The notes: generated from the letters alone by a model not told the origin. Counted from the first letter of the stretch, positions 1 to 7,547 are shown. The stretch: 33,275 bases of DNA from Thermoplasmata archaeon (GCA_021827405.1 JAKAVY010000022.1:1-33275); one strand, 5' to 3'. A program made the numbers and translations.

Positions 1-27
1 GGAGAGGATCTCTCGGTTGTCCATCAT
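1..27 (-). CDS. Possible 5' end of a gene running off the left edge
   Basis: Reading the minus strand, ATG ATG begins at 27 and nine open codons (MMDNREILS) run to the window edge. A TATA-like stretch (CTTTTGTAGG on the minus strand, about 48-57) lies roughly 26 nt before this ATG, the same spacing seen at several firmer starts in this window. The product cannot be identified from nine residues, so this is only a suggestion that a gene starts here. Confidence 0.3.
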
Positions 28-104
28 GCCCCCGGGCCCCCGGGGCCCTACAAAAGGCCTTCCGGGGCCGCCGAGGCGGGGGGGTAGCGCCCCCTCGCCC
101 GGGA

Positions 105-680
105 CTATCCCCCCTTCGGTCCTCCCGCCTCGAGTTCCGCCCGGTGCCAGTCCTCCACCTTGCCCAACGGCGGTTCCACGTCCATCTGCCAGAGGAGGGC
201 ATTCAACTCTCCCCGGTGCTGCAGTTCCTCCTCCACCATGTGCCAAAGCACATCGGTCACCGGGAAGCGGTGTTCCACGACCCCTTCCGGGGTGGTCTCA
301 TGGCAGAGCAAGGGGTTCTCCAGGTCGCTCTCCCGTAGCCCGCCGACGTAGGCAAGGACCTGGCGGTCGATCTCCTGTTCGAGCGCCCTCAGGGCTTCCG
401 GGTCCAGGTCCCTCCCCCGAAGCTCCTCGAGCCCGGAGACCCGGTCCTGGGGCACGGCCACCAGCCAGAAGCGCAAGGCCTCCAACACATGGACGTAGAT
501 CTCCTGGAGGGACGGGTAGGAGGCCCCCCGGTCCCGGAGACGCTCCTCAGGGGGGAGACGGAGGAGGGTCTCCAAGTAGCGCTTCCGCACCTGGGAGTTC
601 CAGGTGTAGAGGACCCGAAGCACCTCCAGCTCGCTGCGCCGGCCACGGGACGCCCCGGGCCTAGGGCCGGGCTCGGTCAA
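105..680 (-). CDS. DinB-like four-helix metal-binding family protein
   Basis: About 191 residues, unknown substrate. It looks like the DinB/YfiT-like superfamily: a helical protein with spaced histidines, one in the helix EIYVHVLEALRFWLV and a C-terminal pair in HMVEEELQHRGELNALLWQM, which is the usual metal-ligand region. Members of this family include thiol-dependent S-transferases and many uncharacterised proteins. I chose the TTG at 680 because GGAGGTT lies just upstream (spacing of about 4 nt) and it gives a normal family length; a GTG at 731 is open further upstream. It lies downstream of the DUF885 gene on the same strand with a gap of about 110 nt, so the two may be co-transcribed. 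Function is inferred only from fold-level motifs. Confidence 0.7.
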   Translation of the reverse strand: MTEPGPRPGASRGRRSELEVLRVLYTWNSQVRKRYLETLLRLPPEERLRDRGASYPSLQEIYVHVLEALRFWLVAVPQDRVSGLEELRGRDLDPEALRALEQEIDRQVLAYVGGLRESDLENPLLCHETTPEGVVEHRFPVTDVLWHMVEEELQHRGELNALLWQMDVEPPLGKVEDWHRAELEAGGPKGG

Positions 681-792
681 CCAACCTCCCTGGCGATGGT
701 CTGGGAACCGAGGACCGTGCGGCGGGCGCACTGGAGGAAGGCCCGCCCATGGCCCCGGGGGGGCGGAGCGGTGCGGCCGGGAAGCTCCGTCA

Positions 793-2481
793 TCACGGGC
801 CGGAGAGAAGGTCGTGGACCCATCCGACGGGGGGGGCCCCCAGGGAGAGGAGACGGTCGTGGAACTCCTTCAGCGAGGAGGAGGGATGCGCCTCCCGGTA
901 CTGTCGGCGTGCCTCCAGGATCTCGAGCTTTCCCAGGGTGTAGCAGAAGTACTCGGGGTTGAACGTGCCCCGGAGGGCCTCCCGCTCGGCGGGGAACCGG
1001 GCCAGGTGGCCCTCCCGCTGGAAGAGCGTTGTCGCCTCCTTAAGGCTCCGTCCCCGGCAGTGCATGTCCACCGAGGCCAGGAGCCGGCAGTCCCGGAGCA
1101 GGGCATCGTGGAGCTGGGCCATCTCCGCTTCTGGCGAGCCGGCCCGGTACCCCTGTTCGAGGACCAACTGTTCGGCGTAGTGCGCCCACCCTTCCACGAA
1201 CGCGCCGGAGAGGAAGCACCGCCGCGTCAGGCTCTTCGCCTGGGCCCGGAAGTGCAAGAGCTGCAGATAGTGACCGGGATAGACCTCGTGCGCGGTGACG
1301 TTCCTAAGGACCGGACGGTTGAACGACTCCAGCCACTCCCGCTGCTTCTCCTCGTCCCAGGTCGGTTCCACGGGGGTGATGTGGTAGACCCCCTCGTAGG
1401 TGGCCGTCTCGAAGGGGCCGGGGGGGTCCAGGCTCGCGGTGGTCCAGGCCCGGGAGACCGGGGGCGTCTCCTCGACCCGGCAATGTTCGGGCGAGGGGAG
1501 GGTGACGAAGTCCTTCTGGAGGACGAACTGCCTCAGCTCCTCGGTGAACTCCCGGGCCTCGGGCACCAGGGTCTCCGGGGTGGGATGGTCCCGGGAGATC
1601 TCCGCCAGAGCCTCCGCCGGGGAACTCCCCGGCCTCCGCTGTTGGGCCAGCTCCGTCAGGCGCTTTTGGTTGCGCCTGAGGTCAGACTCTCCCCGCTTCC
1701 GGAGCTCCTCCCACGGGATCGTGAGCCCCTCCCGGACGTAGAGGAGGCGCTGGAAGCGCTCCGGTCCGAGGGCGAAGTCGTCCGTCGCCCGGTCCGCGGC
1801 CCGGGCGAGATGGGCGAGGAATCCCTCCACGGCGGCGTCCGCCTCCTCCCGGGCCTTCCGGTACCCCGGGAGCGCCCCGGGGGCCGACTTCTGGACGAAG
1901 CGCTCGGTCTCCGCGTAGTGGGGGCTGAGACCCCCCGCCATGGCCCGGCTGACCGACAACAACGGGGCGGGCAAGGGGTCCTTGAGACGCCGTCGGCCCT
2001 CCGCCAGGACCCCGGGGACCCCTCCCAGGAGGCGGACCATCGCCTGGACCCGGACCTCCGCCGGCGCGTACGGCCGGGCCAGGTACGGGACCAGTTGCAG
2101 CCCCTCCACGTAGGCCAAAGGGAAGCGCTCCAGCGTTCGGAGCTCCTTCAGCGAGAAGAGCTCCGAGGCCAGCATCAGGCCCAGGAGGCCCCGGTCCCGG
2201 CGGGCGTCCGGGAGGAGCTCCGCTTCCGGGACCCCGTCCAGCTCCTGCTGAAAGCGTCGGATCCCCTGGCAGTGCCTCTCCTCCGATCCCTCGGAGAGGT
2301 CCGGCACGAGGCCGTCGTAGGCATGCAGCCCCAGCTGCACCGCCCCCGACGGGGAGAGCGCGAACAGGTGATGGAGGAGGTGTTGCTCGAGGTCCACGAA
2401 CGCCCGGTCCGCGGAAGAGGCCCCAGGGGGGAGTTCGGTCCGGGGGAGGACGGACAAGGGCACGGGGGAGGAGAAGGGCAT
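793..2481 (-). CDS. DUF885 family putative metallopeptidase/hydrolase
   Basis: 562 residues, the usual size for DUF885 proteins. The family is predicted to be zinc-dependent and peptidase-like. The zinc-site signature HEVYPGH is at residues 398-404 and is followed by LQLLHF; the downstream glutamate motif GAFVEGWAHYAE has its acidic residue near 430. No signal peptide is apparent (the N-terminus is proline-rich, not hydrophobic), so a cytoplasmic enzyme is likely. The start ATG at 2481 lies about 27 nt downstream of a TATA-like GGATTTAGG (minus strand, 2504-2512) with no clear Shine-Dalgarno, which suggests a leaderless message. Substrate is unknown. The long plus-strand ORF over the same DNA is a GC-driven shadow. 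Confidence 0.9.
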   Translation of the reverse strand: MPFSSPVPLSVLPRTELPPGASSADRAFVDLEQHLLHHLFALSPSGAVQLGLHAYDGLVPDLSEGSEERHCQGIRRFQQELDGVPEAELLPDARRDRGLLGLMLASELFSLKELRTLERFPLAYVEGLQLVPYLARPYAPAEVRVQAMVRLLGGVPGVLAEGRRRLKDPLPAPLLSVSRAMAGGLSPHYAETERFVQKSAPGALPGYRKAREEADAAVEGFLAHLARAADRATDDFALGPERFQRLLYVREGLTIPWEELRKRGESDLRRNQKRLTELAQQRRPGSSPAEALAEISRDHPTPETLVPEAREFTEELRQFVLQKDFVTLPSPEHCRVEETPPVSRAWTTASLDPPGPFETATYEGVYHITPVEPTWDEEKQREWLESFNRPVLRNVTAHEVYPGHYLQLLHFRAQAKSLTRRCFLSGAFVEGWAHYAEQLVLEQGYRAGSPEAEMAQLHDALLRDCRLLASVDMHCRGRSLKEATTLFQREGHLARFPAEREALRGTFNPEYFCYTLGKLEILEARRQYREAHPSSSLKEFHDRLLSLGAPPVGWVHDLLSGP

Positions 2482-2503
2482 AGGTCACGGGAGGGCTGCC
2501 CGT

Positions 2504-2512
2504 CCTAAATCC
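2504..2512 (-). promoter_or_regulatory. TATA-like box for the DUF885 gene
   Basis: GGATTTAGG on the minus strand, centred about 27 nt before the ATG at 2481. It is AT-rich against a very GC-rich background. The spacing fits an archaeal TATA box with transcription starting at or next to the start codon. Confidence 0.5.
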
Positions 2513-2527
2513 TTCTGGCGAGGCCGG

Positions 2528-3418
2528 TCAATCGCTCCAGCGCATCCCGCAGACGGGGCAATACCCCTCCTTCAACGGGCCGCCGCAGACCATGCACCGG
2601 GGGGCGGGGGAAGGGGTGGGGGGCAGGACCGAGGGAAAGGTCTTCCTTCCTTCCTCCGCCCCGGCGGGAGCCGCCGCCGGGGGCGGGCCCCCCGGCCCGG
2701 AGAGGGGCCCGTCGGAAGGGGGCGCCGGGACGGGACCCGGCACCAGCGACGGGGTGCAGTTCGGGCAGGGTGCGTTGGGAGCGCTGAGAGGCCCCCCGCA
2801 GAGCGGGCAGACGGCCTGGTCGACCATGACGACCAGAGGGGTCGGACCGGCGGGAGCGAGGGGCCGCGAGGGGTTGGGGGAGACCTCGGGAAGGGGAGGG
2901 GCGGCCGGGGCCTCCAAGGGACCCGGGCTCCCCCCGGGGCTTCGGGGCGGGGGGACGGGGCCGCCCGGGGAGGGGGTACGGCCCGCGTTGGATCCGGGAA
3001 GGTTCCCGGAACCTTGCCCCGCGGTCCGGGGAGCGGCCGTTCCCTCCTCCTTCCTCTTCCGGAACCGCAAGGAGAAGCCCACCGCCGCCAGGAGCCCAAG
3101 GCCGATCTCACCCAACCCCGGCAGGAACGGGACCAGGCCCGGGGCCCCGGGCGGGGCGGGCCCGGAGAGGGGGGCCCCCGACCCCGACGGCGAGAGCGCG
3201 ACGTGGCCTCCCACCTCGGCTTCGGACCGAAGGCTCGCAGGGAGGGGTAGGCCCGAGGCTACCCCCGGGCTCCCGGCGGACCCGGCCGGCGCATGGAGGA
3301 GAGGGAGGGCCGAGGTTGCCAGGAGGAGGAGCAACAGGAAAGCCCCCCACTCCAGGGCCCGCCGGGGCACCGCCAGGCGACCGCGGACCGGCCCGGATGC
3401 GGCCATGGGGGGACCCAT
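2528..3418 (-). CDS. Membrane-anchored proline-rich protein with two C-terminal zinc ribbons
   Basis: 296 residues from the ATG at 3418. Order of parts: a basic N-terminus, a hydrophobic segment EWGAFLLLLLLATSALPLL (signal peptide or anchor), a glycine/proline-rich region, a second hydrophobic stretch (FLPGLGEIGLGLLAAVGFSL) followed by RFRKRKEE, a long Pro/Gly/Ala-rich linker, then two CxxC-x(n)-CxxC zinc ribbons (CPLCGG...CPNC and CMVCGG...CPVCG). This topology would place the ribbons in the cytoplasm behind the basic stop-transfer residues. Proteins with this layout are frequent in archaea and mostly uncharacterised; no function is assigned. The gene diverges from ridA. An ATG at 3526 is open upstream but would run across the ridA promoter, so I prefer 3418 or the next ATG at 3406. 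Confidence 0.65.
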   Translation of the reverse strand: MGPPMAASGPVRGRLAVPRRALEWGAFLLLLLLATSALPLLHAPAGSAGSPGVASGLPLPASLRSEAEVGGHVALSPSGSGAPLSGPAPPGAPGLVPFLPGLGEIGLGLLAAVGFSLRFRKRKEEGTAAPRTAGQGSGNLPGSNAGRTPSPGGPVPPPRSPGGSPGPLEAPAAPPLPEVSPNPSRPLAPAGPTPLVVMVDQAVCPLCGGPLSAPNAPCPNCTPSLVPGPVPAPPSDGPLSGPGGPPPAAAPAGAEEGRKTFPSVLPPTPSPAPRCMVCGGPLKEGYCPVCGMRWSD

Positions 3419-3443
3419 GCTCCAATTGAGGCCCGACAGGGGT

Positions 3444-3449
3444 CTATAG
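3444..3449 (+). promoter_or_regulatory. TATA-like box before ridA
   Basis: CTATAG (within GGTCTATAGTC) is centred about 24 nt before the ridA ATG at 3471, fitting a leaderless start. The core is palindromic, and it could also serve the divergent zinc-ribbon gene starting at 3418. Confidence 0.55.
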
Positions 3450-3470
3450 TCTTTCTGGCCTGGGCCTCTC

Positions 3471-3953
3471 ATGACCCCGACAGACCCCGCCGAGCGATGG
3501 TGGAGCGAGCATGAAGTACCTTCCAAGCCGGCGGCCCCCCGGGGTGCGTACGTCCCGGTGGTCGTCCAGGGGGATCTCGCCTACGTCTCCGGCCAGCTTC
3601 CCTTCCGGGAGGGGAAGCTCTCCGCCGAGGGCCTGGTCGACGAGGAGGTGGGCCTCCCGCAGGCCCAGGCGGCGGCGCGGCAATGCGCCTTGAACGCCCT
3701 GGCCGCGCTCCGGGCCGAGATCGGCAGCCTCGCGCGGGTCCGGCAGGTGCTCCGGGTGGGGGTGTACGTGGCCAGTTCCCCCCGTTTCACCTCCCAGCCC
3801 CTGGTGGCGAACGGGGCCTCGGAGCTCTTCCAGGAGGTGCTGGGGGAGCGGGGACGGCACAGCCGGGTCGCCCTGGGGGCGGGCCGATTGCCCTTGAACA
3901 GCCCCGTCGAGGTGGAGGTCCTGGCCGCGTTGGGTCCCCTGCCGGCCCCTTAA
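3471..3953 (+). CDS. ridA: RidA/YjgF/UK114 family protein (enamine/imine deaminase-like)
   Basis: 160 residues. Rid proteins hydrolyse reactive enamine/imine intermediates from PLP enzymes, releasing ammonia; some members have other roles. The sequence shows the characteristic order: VVVQGDLAYVSGQLPF near the N-terminus, the helix with AAARQCALNALAALRAEIGSL, VLRVGVYVASSPRF, and the C-terminal HSRVALGAGRLPLNSPVEVEV, which holds the conserved arginine and the ending typical of the family. It is slightly longer than the 125-130 residue RidA archetype and may belong to one of the larger Rid subgroups. A TATA-like box about 24 nt upstream suggests it is the first gene of a transcript that may include flpA, which starts about 40 nt after it. 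Confidence 0.88.
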   Translation: MTPTDPAERWWSEHEVPSKPAAPRGAYVPVVVQGDLAYVSGQLPFREGKLSAEGLVDEEVGLPQAQAAARQCALNALAALRAEIGSLARVRQVLRVGVYVASSPRFTSQPLVANGASELFQEVLGERGRHSRVALGAGRLPLNSPVEVEVLAALGPLPAP

Positions 3954-3992
3954 GGGTCGGCGGCCCCTTCCTCCCCCGAGGCAATCTCTCTC

Positions 3993-4655
3993 TTGGAGCC
4001 CTACCGCGATCCGGGACTCTTCCGTCGGGGCCCCAGCCTCTACACGGTGAACCGGGACCCCGGGGTCCGGGTCTACGGCGAGACCCTCCTCCAGGAAGAG
4101 GGGACGGAGTACCGGGAGTGGGACCCCTATCACAGCAAGTTGGCCGCCTACGTGCTCCGGGGAGGCCGTGCGTGGCCCTTTGACCGGGTCCGCAAGCTCC
4201 TCTACCTGGGGGCGAGCCACGGGACCACGGTGAGCCACCTTTGCGACCTCCTCCCTTCGGCGAGCCTCTTCGCGCTGGAGAAGTCCGCCCGGACGTTCGG
4301 GACCCTCCTGGCCCTCGCCCGGCGCCGGACGAACCTCTACCCCATCCTGGCCGACGCCCGGCTCCCCGAGCGGTACCGGGCCGAGGTGGGGGAGGTGGAC
4401 CTGCTCTACCAGGACGTGGCGCAGCGGGACCAGGTGGAGATCCTCCTGGAGAACGTCCGGGCCTGCGCCCGTCCGCACGCGACGGTCCTGTTCATGCTGA
4501 AGACCCGGTCCGTGACCCAGACCCTCTCCCCCCGGCGGGTGCTTCGGGAGGCCGAGGAGGCCCTCCTGGCCGGCGGGCTGGAGCGGAAGGAGACGGTGGA
4601 CCTCTCCCCGTATGCCCGGGGGCATTACGCGGTGGTCCTCGAGGCCCCGGGCTGA
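3993..4655 (+). CDS. flpA: Fibrillarin-like rRNA/tRNA 2'-O-methyltransferase
   Basis: 220 residues. FlpA is the SAM-dependent catalytic subunit of archaeal C/D box sRNPs, which 2'-O-methylate rRNA and tRNA together with Nop5 and L7Ae. The N-terminal VYGETLLQEEGTEYREWDPY and HSKLAAYVL segments are family hallmarks. The SAM site is LLYLGASHGTTVSHL (about 69-83). Catalytic tetrad candidates include K49, D141 (in LLYQDVAQ) and K170 (in LFMLKTRS). The start is TTG at 3993, which matches the usual N-terminus; no clear ribosome binding site was seen. The usual partner gene nop5 is not adjacent; instead ridA precedes it. Confidence 0.93.
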   Translation: MEPYRDPGLFRRGPSLYTVNRDPGVRVYGETLLQEEGTEYREWDPYHSKLAAYVLRGGRAWPFDRVRKLLYLGASHGTTVSHLCDLLPSASLFALEKSARTFGTLLALARRRTNLYPILADARLPERYRAEVGEVDLLYQDVAQRDQVEILLENVRACARPHATVLFMLKTRSVTQTLSPRRVLREAEEALLAGGLERKETVDLSPYARGHYAVVLEAPG

Positions 4656-4680
4656 ACGCCCGGCGAGGGGCCCCGCCAGA

Positions 4681-4689
4681 ATCTTAACC
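4681..4689 (+). promoter_or_regulatory. TATA-like box before the 4711 gene
   Basis: ATCTTAACC is centred about 26 nt before the ATG at 4711. It is the only AT-rich patch in the gap after flpA and fits a leaderless start. Confidence 0.45.
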
Positions 4690-4710
4690 TCCCTCCCCCT
4701 AGGGGGGTCC

Positions 4711-5154
4711 ATGGCCGATCCCTCCATCCCCGGGCGGCACGTCCCTCCCCGGACCGGTTTCTCCCCGGTGCTCCGGACCGGGCCGCCCACCCCCCCGCCG
4801 GTGACCCCGCAGGGGGGGGAGAAGCGAGGCTCCCCGGAGGACCCGCTGCGGGCGACGCTCCTGGAGGCGTTGCGCCTGCTCAATCAAGCGGAGAGCTTCG
4901 ACCACGAGGAGGAGAAGGGCCTGGAGTTGACCGAGCTGGAGTTCCAGGCGTCCGATTTCTGGGGGGTCGTGCAGGCCCAGATCAAGATCCCGTTCGTGCT
5001 CGGACTGCTCCTCAGGAACCGGATGATCCGCTACATCCCCGGAGGGGCCCACTCTTGGACCCGGCAGCGGGCCATGGGACCGCACTACCGCATCGACACG
5101 GCGGGGAAGGAGTTCCTGGCCCAGTCCATCGTCCAGGATGGCCGGATCGCGTGA
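4711..5154 (+). CDS. Hypothetical protein, possibly winged-helix
   Basis: 147 residues. The first 45 residues are proline-rich and probably disordered. From about 46 to the end it is compact: a helix (LRATLLEALRLLNQAESF), an acidic LTELEFQ segment, the unusual SDFWGVVQAQIKIPFVLGLL, a basic RNRMIRYIPGG turn and HYRIDTAGKEFLAQSIV. Helix, helix, then a strand-turn with Y-I-D-x-x-G-K-E-F-L resembles the C-terminal wing of archaeal winged-helix regulators (R-Y-x-I-T-x-x-G), but no family can be named. The start ATG at 4711 has a TATA-like box about 26 nt upstream. A transcription-factor role is inference. Confidence 0.65.
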   Translation: MADPSIPGRHVPPRTGFSPVLRTGPPTPPPVTPQGGEKRGSPEDPLRATLLEALRLLNQAESFDHEEEKGLELTELEFQASDFWGVVQAQIKIPFVLGLLLRNRMIRYIPGGAHSWTRQRAMGPHYRIDTAGKEFLAQSIVQDGRIA

Positions 5155-5285
5155 GCCGCTGGCCAAGCCCCGCCGGGACCGGCCTGGGGCCGGGCTCACC
5201 GGCTTGAGGGAAGAGGGTCGGATCCCAGAGAGGGAACCCCAAGGCTATCTAGCCCGCGTTCCTATCGGAGAGCCCAGAGGGGACC

Positions 5286-6047
5286 ATGCCGGACCACCCA
5301 AAGCCCCGGTTGCCGGAGGGCCCCCCCATCGCTGAAGTGATGCTCGAGGTCGAGTTCACGTGGAGGGAACGACCCTCCTGGGACCCGTCCTACGTAGGAG
5401 GCTTCTTTACCCGGATCCAGGCCGGATACCCGACCATGGAACCGCGGGTGGAGCAAGGGGTCGAGCTCCAGCGGCAGGGCGACACCTTGGTCACCCGGGT
5501 CCTTCCCCCGCAACCCCGTACCCTGTTCCGTTCTCGGGCCGGCGACCGGGTGGTCCAACTGATGCAGGGACGCGTGGTGCTGAACGTTCTCCCCCCCTAT
5601 CCCGGATGGGCCAAGGTCAAGGGGGAGATGGGAGAAGTCTGGAAGACCCTCAAGGAAGTGGTGCCCCTCACCAAGGCTTCCCGGCTCGGTCTCCGCTACA
5701 TCAACAAGCTCGCCCGTACTGGAGAGGGGGACGTGCTCGGCCGCTGGTTACACAAGAGCCCCTACTTGTCCGACTCGGTGCTCTCGGCCCGGGGGGAGTT
5801 CTCTTCGAACGTTCGGATCGCTCAGACCCCCTCCGAGGAGGTTCAGGTGACCTTGGCCCGCTCACCCCCGGGGAAGGATGCGCGCTACGGCACCTTCGTC
5901 TTCGACATCCACCGCGCTCACCGTGTCCTGGACGAGGGGACCTCGATCCTGAGCGCCTTCGACACGCTGCACGAAGGGGTCCGGGAGATCTTTGACGCGA
6001 CCCAAGAATCCCCTTCGCAAAGGCTCAATACCCCCCGGCCCCCCTGA
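5286..6047 (+). CDS. TIGR04255 family protein (sporadically distributed, unknown function)
   Basis: 253 residues. It has the pattern I associate with TIGR04255 proteins: LPEGPPIAEVMLEVEF at the start, RTLFRSRAGDRVVQLMQGRVVLNVLPPYPGW in the middle, a regularly spaced SRLGLRYINKL, a central variable part, and FVFDIHRAH...FDTLHEGVREIFDATQES at the end. The family is patchily distributed in bacteria and archaea, consistent with horizontal movement; no activity is established that I can state. CTATCTAG (5245-5252) or CCTATCGG (5261-5268) upstream could be the TATA box. The next gene starts 13 nt after the stop, so the two are likely an operon. Confidence 0.75.
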   Translation: MPDHPKPRLPEGPPIAEVMLEVEFTWRERPSWDPSYVGGFFTRIQAGYPTMEPRVEQGVELQRQGDTLVTRVLPPQPRTLFRSRAGDRVVQLMQGRVVLNVLPPYPGWAKVKGEMGEVWKTLKEVVPLTKASRLGLRYINKLARTGEGDVLGRWLHKSPYLSDSVLSARGEFSSNVRIAQTPSEEVQVTLARSPPGKDARYGTFVFDIHRAHRVLDEGTSILSAFDTLHEGVREIFDATQESPSQRLNTPRPP

Positions 6048-6060
6048 CCACGCAAGGAAC

Positions 6061-6471
6061 ATGGCAGACCGGACGGAGACGACCCTCACCCTCCCCGGGC
6101 CGGGCGGAGGGCTGCCGGACGCGCCCTCTGGTGTCTCTTCCGATTATTCCCTCCGTGGGGAGGCTCCCACGACCGGCCCCGCGGGCGGGAGCCGACGACC
6201 GGCGGTCCTGGCCCCCTTGCCCAGGTCGCCCTGGCCGGTACCTCTCCTCTCTCTGTCATTGGGGGAGGACCTGGTGGGGCTCTACCTGGAGAGTGCGCTC
6301 GAGTGGGTCCGATCGCAAAGCCTGGAAATGTCTGGAAGCGGCAGGAAAGACTCCACCGAGGCCTACGTGGCCGAAGTGCTCGTCTCGCTCTCCCCGGACG
6401 AGCGCAAGCGGCTCCGGCGGGTGGAGGCCCTGGCGGAGCGGTACCACCGTGTCCTGGAGCTCCTGGGTTAG
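6061..6471 (+). CDS. Unknown partner of the TIGR04255-like gene
   Basis: 136 residues. The N-terminal half is Pro/Gly-rich with no recognisable fold; the C-terminal 70 residues are charged and helical (LSLGEDLVGLYLESALEWV, then STEAYVAEVLVSLSPDERKRLRRVEALAERYHRVLELL). I do not recognise a family. I chose the ATG at 6061 because AAGGA precedes it closely, and the in-frame ATG at 5992 lies inside the previous gene. Its stop codon overlaps that of the Fic/Doc-like gene on the other strand. Genes downstream of TIGR04255 members are a natural place to look for a functional partner, but that is inference. Confidence 0.65.
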   Translation: MADRTETTLTLPGPGGGLPDAPSGVSSDYSLRGEAPTTGPAGGSRRPAVLAPLPRSPWPVPLLSLSLGEDLVGLYLESALEWVRSQSLEMSGSGRKDSTEAYVAEVLVSLSPDERKRLRRVEALAERYHRVLELLG

Positions 6472-6879
6472 GCCTGGCGGAAGGACCGCCGGACCCAACG
6501 GATCACCCGGTCCTCTTCGTCTTTAGGGATATCCCGGATGCCCAAGAGGAACTCGGCCACCTCGTCTTCCGGGATGGAAAGCTTGTAGCCCGCCTCGTCC
6601 ATGACCGCTTCCAGGCCGAGGAACCCGGTCCGGTGATTGCAATCGATGAAGGGTTGGTAGACCACAACCCCGAAGAGAAGGCGTCCTGCGAGGACCGCGG
6701 GGTCCTCCGGGAGGGGGGGGGCGCCGGGCCTGGCCACAGACATACCGGAGGGTACCCATACGAATGTCCTTCGAACGGTCTCCCGTGAGATGATGGGGCC
6801 CGCCCCTGCCCTTCACCTGGTCCCAGAGGGCGATCAGGAACCTGGGATGGACCCGCGTGGCGATCCTCCTCATGGTCAT
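6468..6879 (-). pseudogene. Fic/Doc-like (death-on-curing) toxin gene, frameshifted
   Basis: The 3' part (open from about 6812) reads ISRETVRRTFVWVPSG, then AVLAGRLLFGVVVYQPFIDCNHRTGFLG, which matches the Fic/Doc core HPFxDGNxRT, and ends with EDEVAEFLLGIRD. The 5' part lies in another frame from ATG 6879 (or 6873): MTMRRIATRVHPRFLIALWD, then QVKGRGGP. The joined product would be about 137 residues, the normal Doc size. The frames switch in the G/C run near 6797-6812; in the downstream frame a TGA sits at 6813-6815. Doc proteins phosphorylate EF-Tu and Fic proteins AMPylate targets using the motif histidine. Here that histidine is Q and the following Gly is C, so activity is doubtful even without the frameshift. 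A sequencing error, programmed shift or real decay are all possible. It converges on the TIGR04255 partner. Confidence 0.65.
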
Positions 6880-6894
6880 GGAAGGGATCGGTGG

Positions 6895-6913
6895 GGGCCA
6901 TGGTCCATGGCCC
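6895..6913. promoter_or_regulatory. 19-bp perfect palindrome upstream of the Fic/Doc-like gene (operator candidate)
   Basis: GGGCCATGG-T-CCATGGCCC: two perfect 9-bp arms around one central base. It lies 16-34 nt upstream of the Fic/Doc-like start (6879, minus strand), where a repressor would block the archaeal promoter. Toxin-antitoxin loci are commonly autoregulated through such palindromes. No adjacent antitoxin gene was recognised. Confidence 0.5.
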
Positions 6914-7058
6914 ATGAAGGAGCGGGAGCCAAGGCCTCTCACCCTGGGGAGAGGGTCCGAGGGGCCCACCCCCCGACGGCGAGAGCGCGGCCCCCGTTCG
7001 CCGGACAGGGGCGGGGTCCCTCGCCCGTCTCGGACTGGGAAGATTCCCCCGCGCTACG

Positions 7059-7066
7059 CTTAAGTA
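7059..7066 (+). promoter_or_regulatory. TATA-like box of the rpsO-gyrA operon
   Basis: GCTTAAGT is centred about 29 nt before the rpsO ATG at 7092. It is the AT-rich element in the 212-nt gap between the Fic-like start and rpsO, and is probably the promoter for the six overlapping genes that follow. Confidence 0.5.
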
Positions 7067-7091
7067 GGTCGTTCCGGTCGGCCTGGCCCCC

Positions 7092-7547
7092 ATGAGCCGA
7101 ATCCACTCCGGGCACAAGGGCCGCTCCGCGAGCCAGCGGCCCTACCCGGCCGTGCGGCCGTCCTGGCCCGTCCTCGAGAAGGACGAGCTGATCGAGGAGG
7201 CGGTGAAGCTCGCCCAGGCCGGCAACGCCCCGTCGCGGGTGGGGCTCGTCCTGAGGGACTCCTACGGCGTCCCCTCGGTCCGGCTGCTCACCGGCCAGAA
7301 GCTCACCCCCATCCTCCGGGGTCGCAAGGCCACGAGCGACCTGCCCGAGGACCTGGCCGCGCTGCTCAAGCGCGTCGTCCACCTGCAGCAGCACCTGGAG
7401 CTCCACCCGAAGGACCTGTCCAACCGCCGGGGGCTGAGCCTGGTGGAGTCGAAGATCCGCCGGCTTTCCCACTACTACCGGCGACGGGGCCGGCTACCTC
7501 CAGGATGGCGCTACCGCGCGGAGACCGCGGCCCTCCTGGTCCAGTGA
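7092..7547 (+). CDS. rps15: 30S ribosomal protein S15 (archaeal/eukaryotic S13 type)
   Basis: 151 residues, full length for archaeal S15, which binds the central domain of 16S rRNA. The start MSRIHSGHKGRSASQRP is the archaeal N-terminal extension absent from bacterial S15. The core contains NAPSRVGLVLRDSYGVPSV, then ALLKRVVHLQQHLELHPKDL and the C-terminal SKIRRLSHYYRRRGRLPPGW, all standard. The TATA-like box about 29 nt upstream makes it the likely first gene of the operon. Pairing of S15 with a DHH/RecJ-like gene is a recurring archaeal arrangement. Confidence 0.97.
   Translation: MSRIHSGHKGRSASQRPYPAVRPSWPVLEKDELIEEAVKLAQAGNAPSRVGLVLRDSYGVPSVRLLTGQKLTPILRGRKATSDLPEDLAALLKRVVHLQQHLELHPKDLSNRRGLSLVESKIRRLSHYYRRRGRLPPGWRYRAETAALLVQ

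Noticed and set aside
814-2508. Long ORFs antisense to real genes (for example 814-2508 plus, 8878-10137 minus, 10456-11580 minus, 25677-27065 minus, 27972-29894 minus)
   Set aside because: Their products are Pro/Gly/Arg- or His/Leu/Val-rich without family motifs and lie opposite strongly recognised genes; stop codons are rare in GC-rich DNA.
5179-5193. CCGGCC-TGG-GGCCGG hairpin as a terminator after the 4711 gene
   Set aside because: Short GC palindromes of this size are expected by chance at this base composition and no T-run follows.
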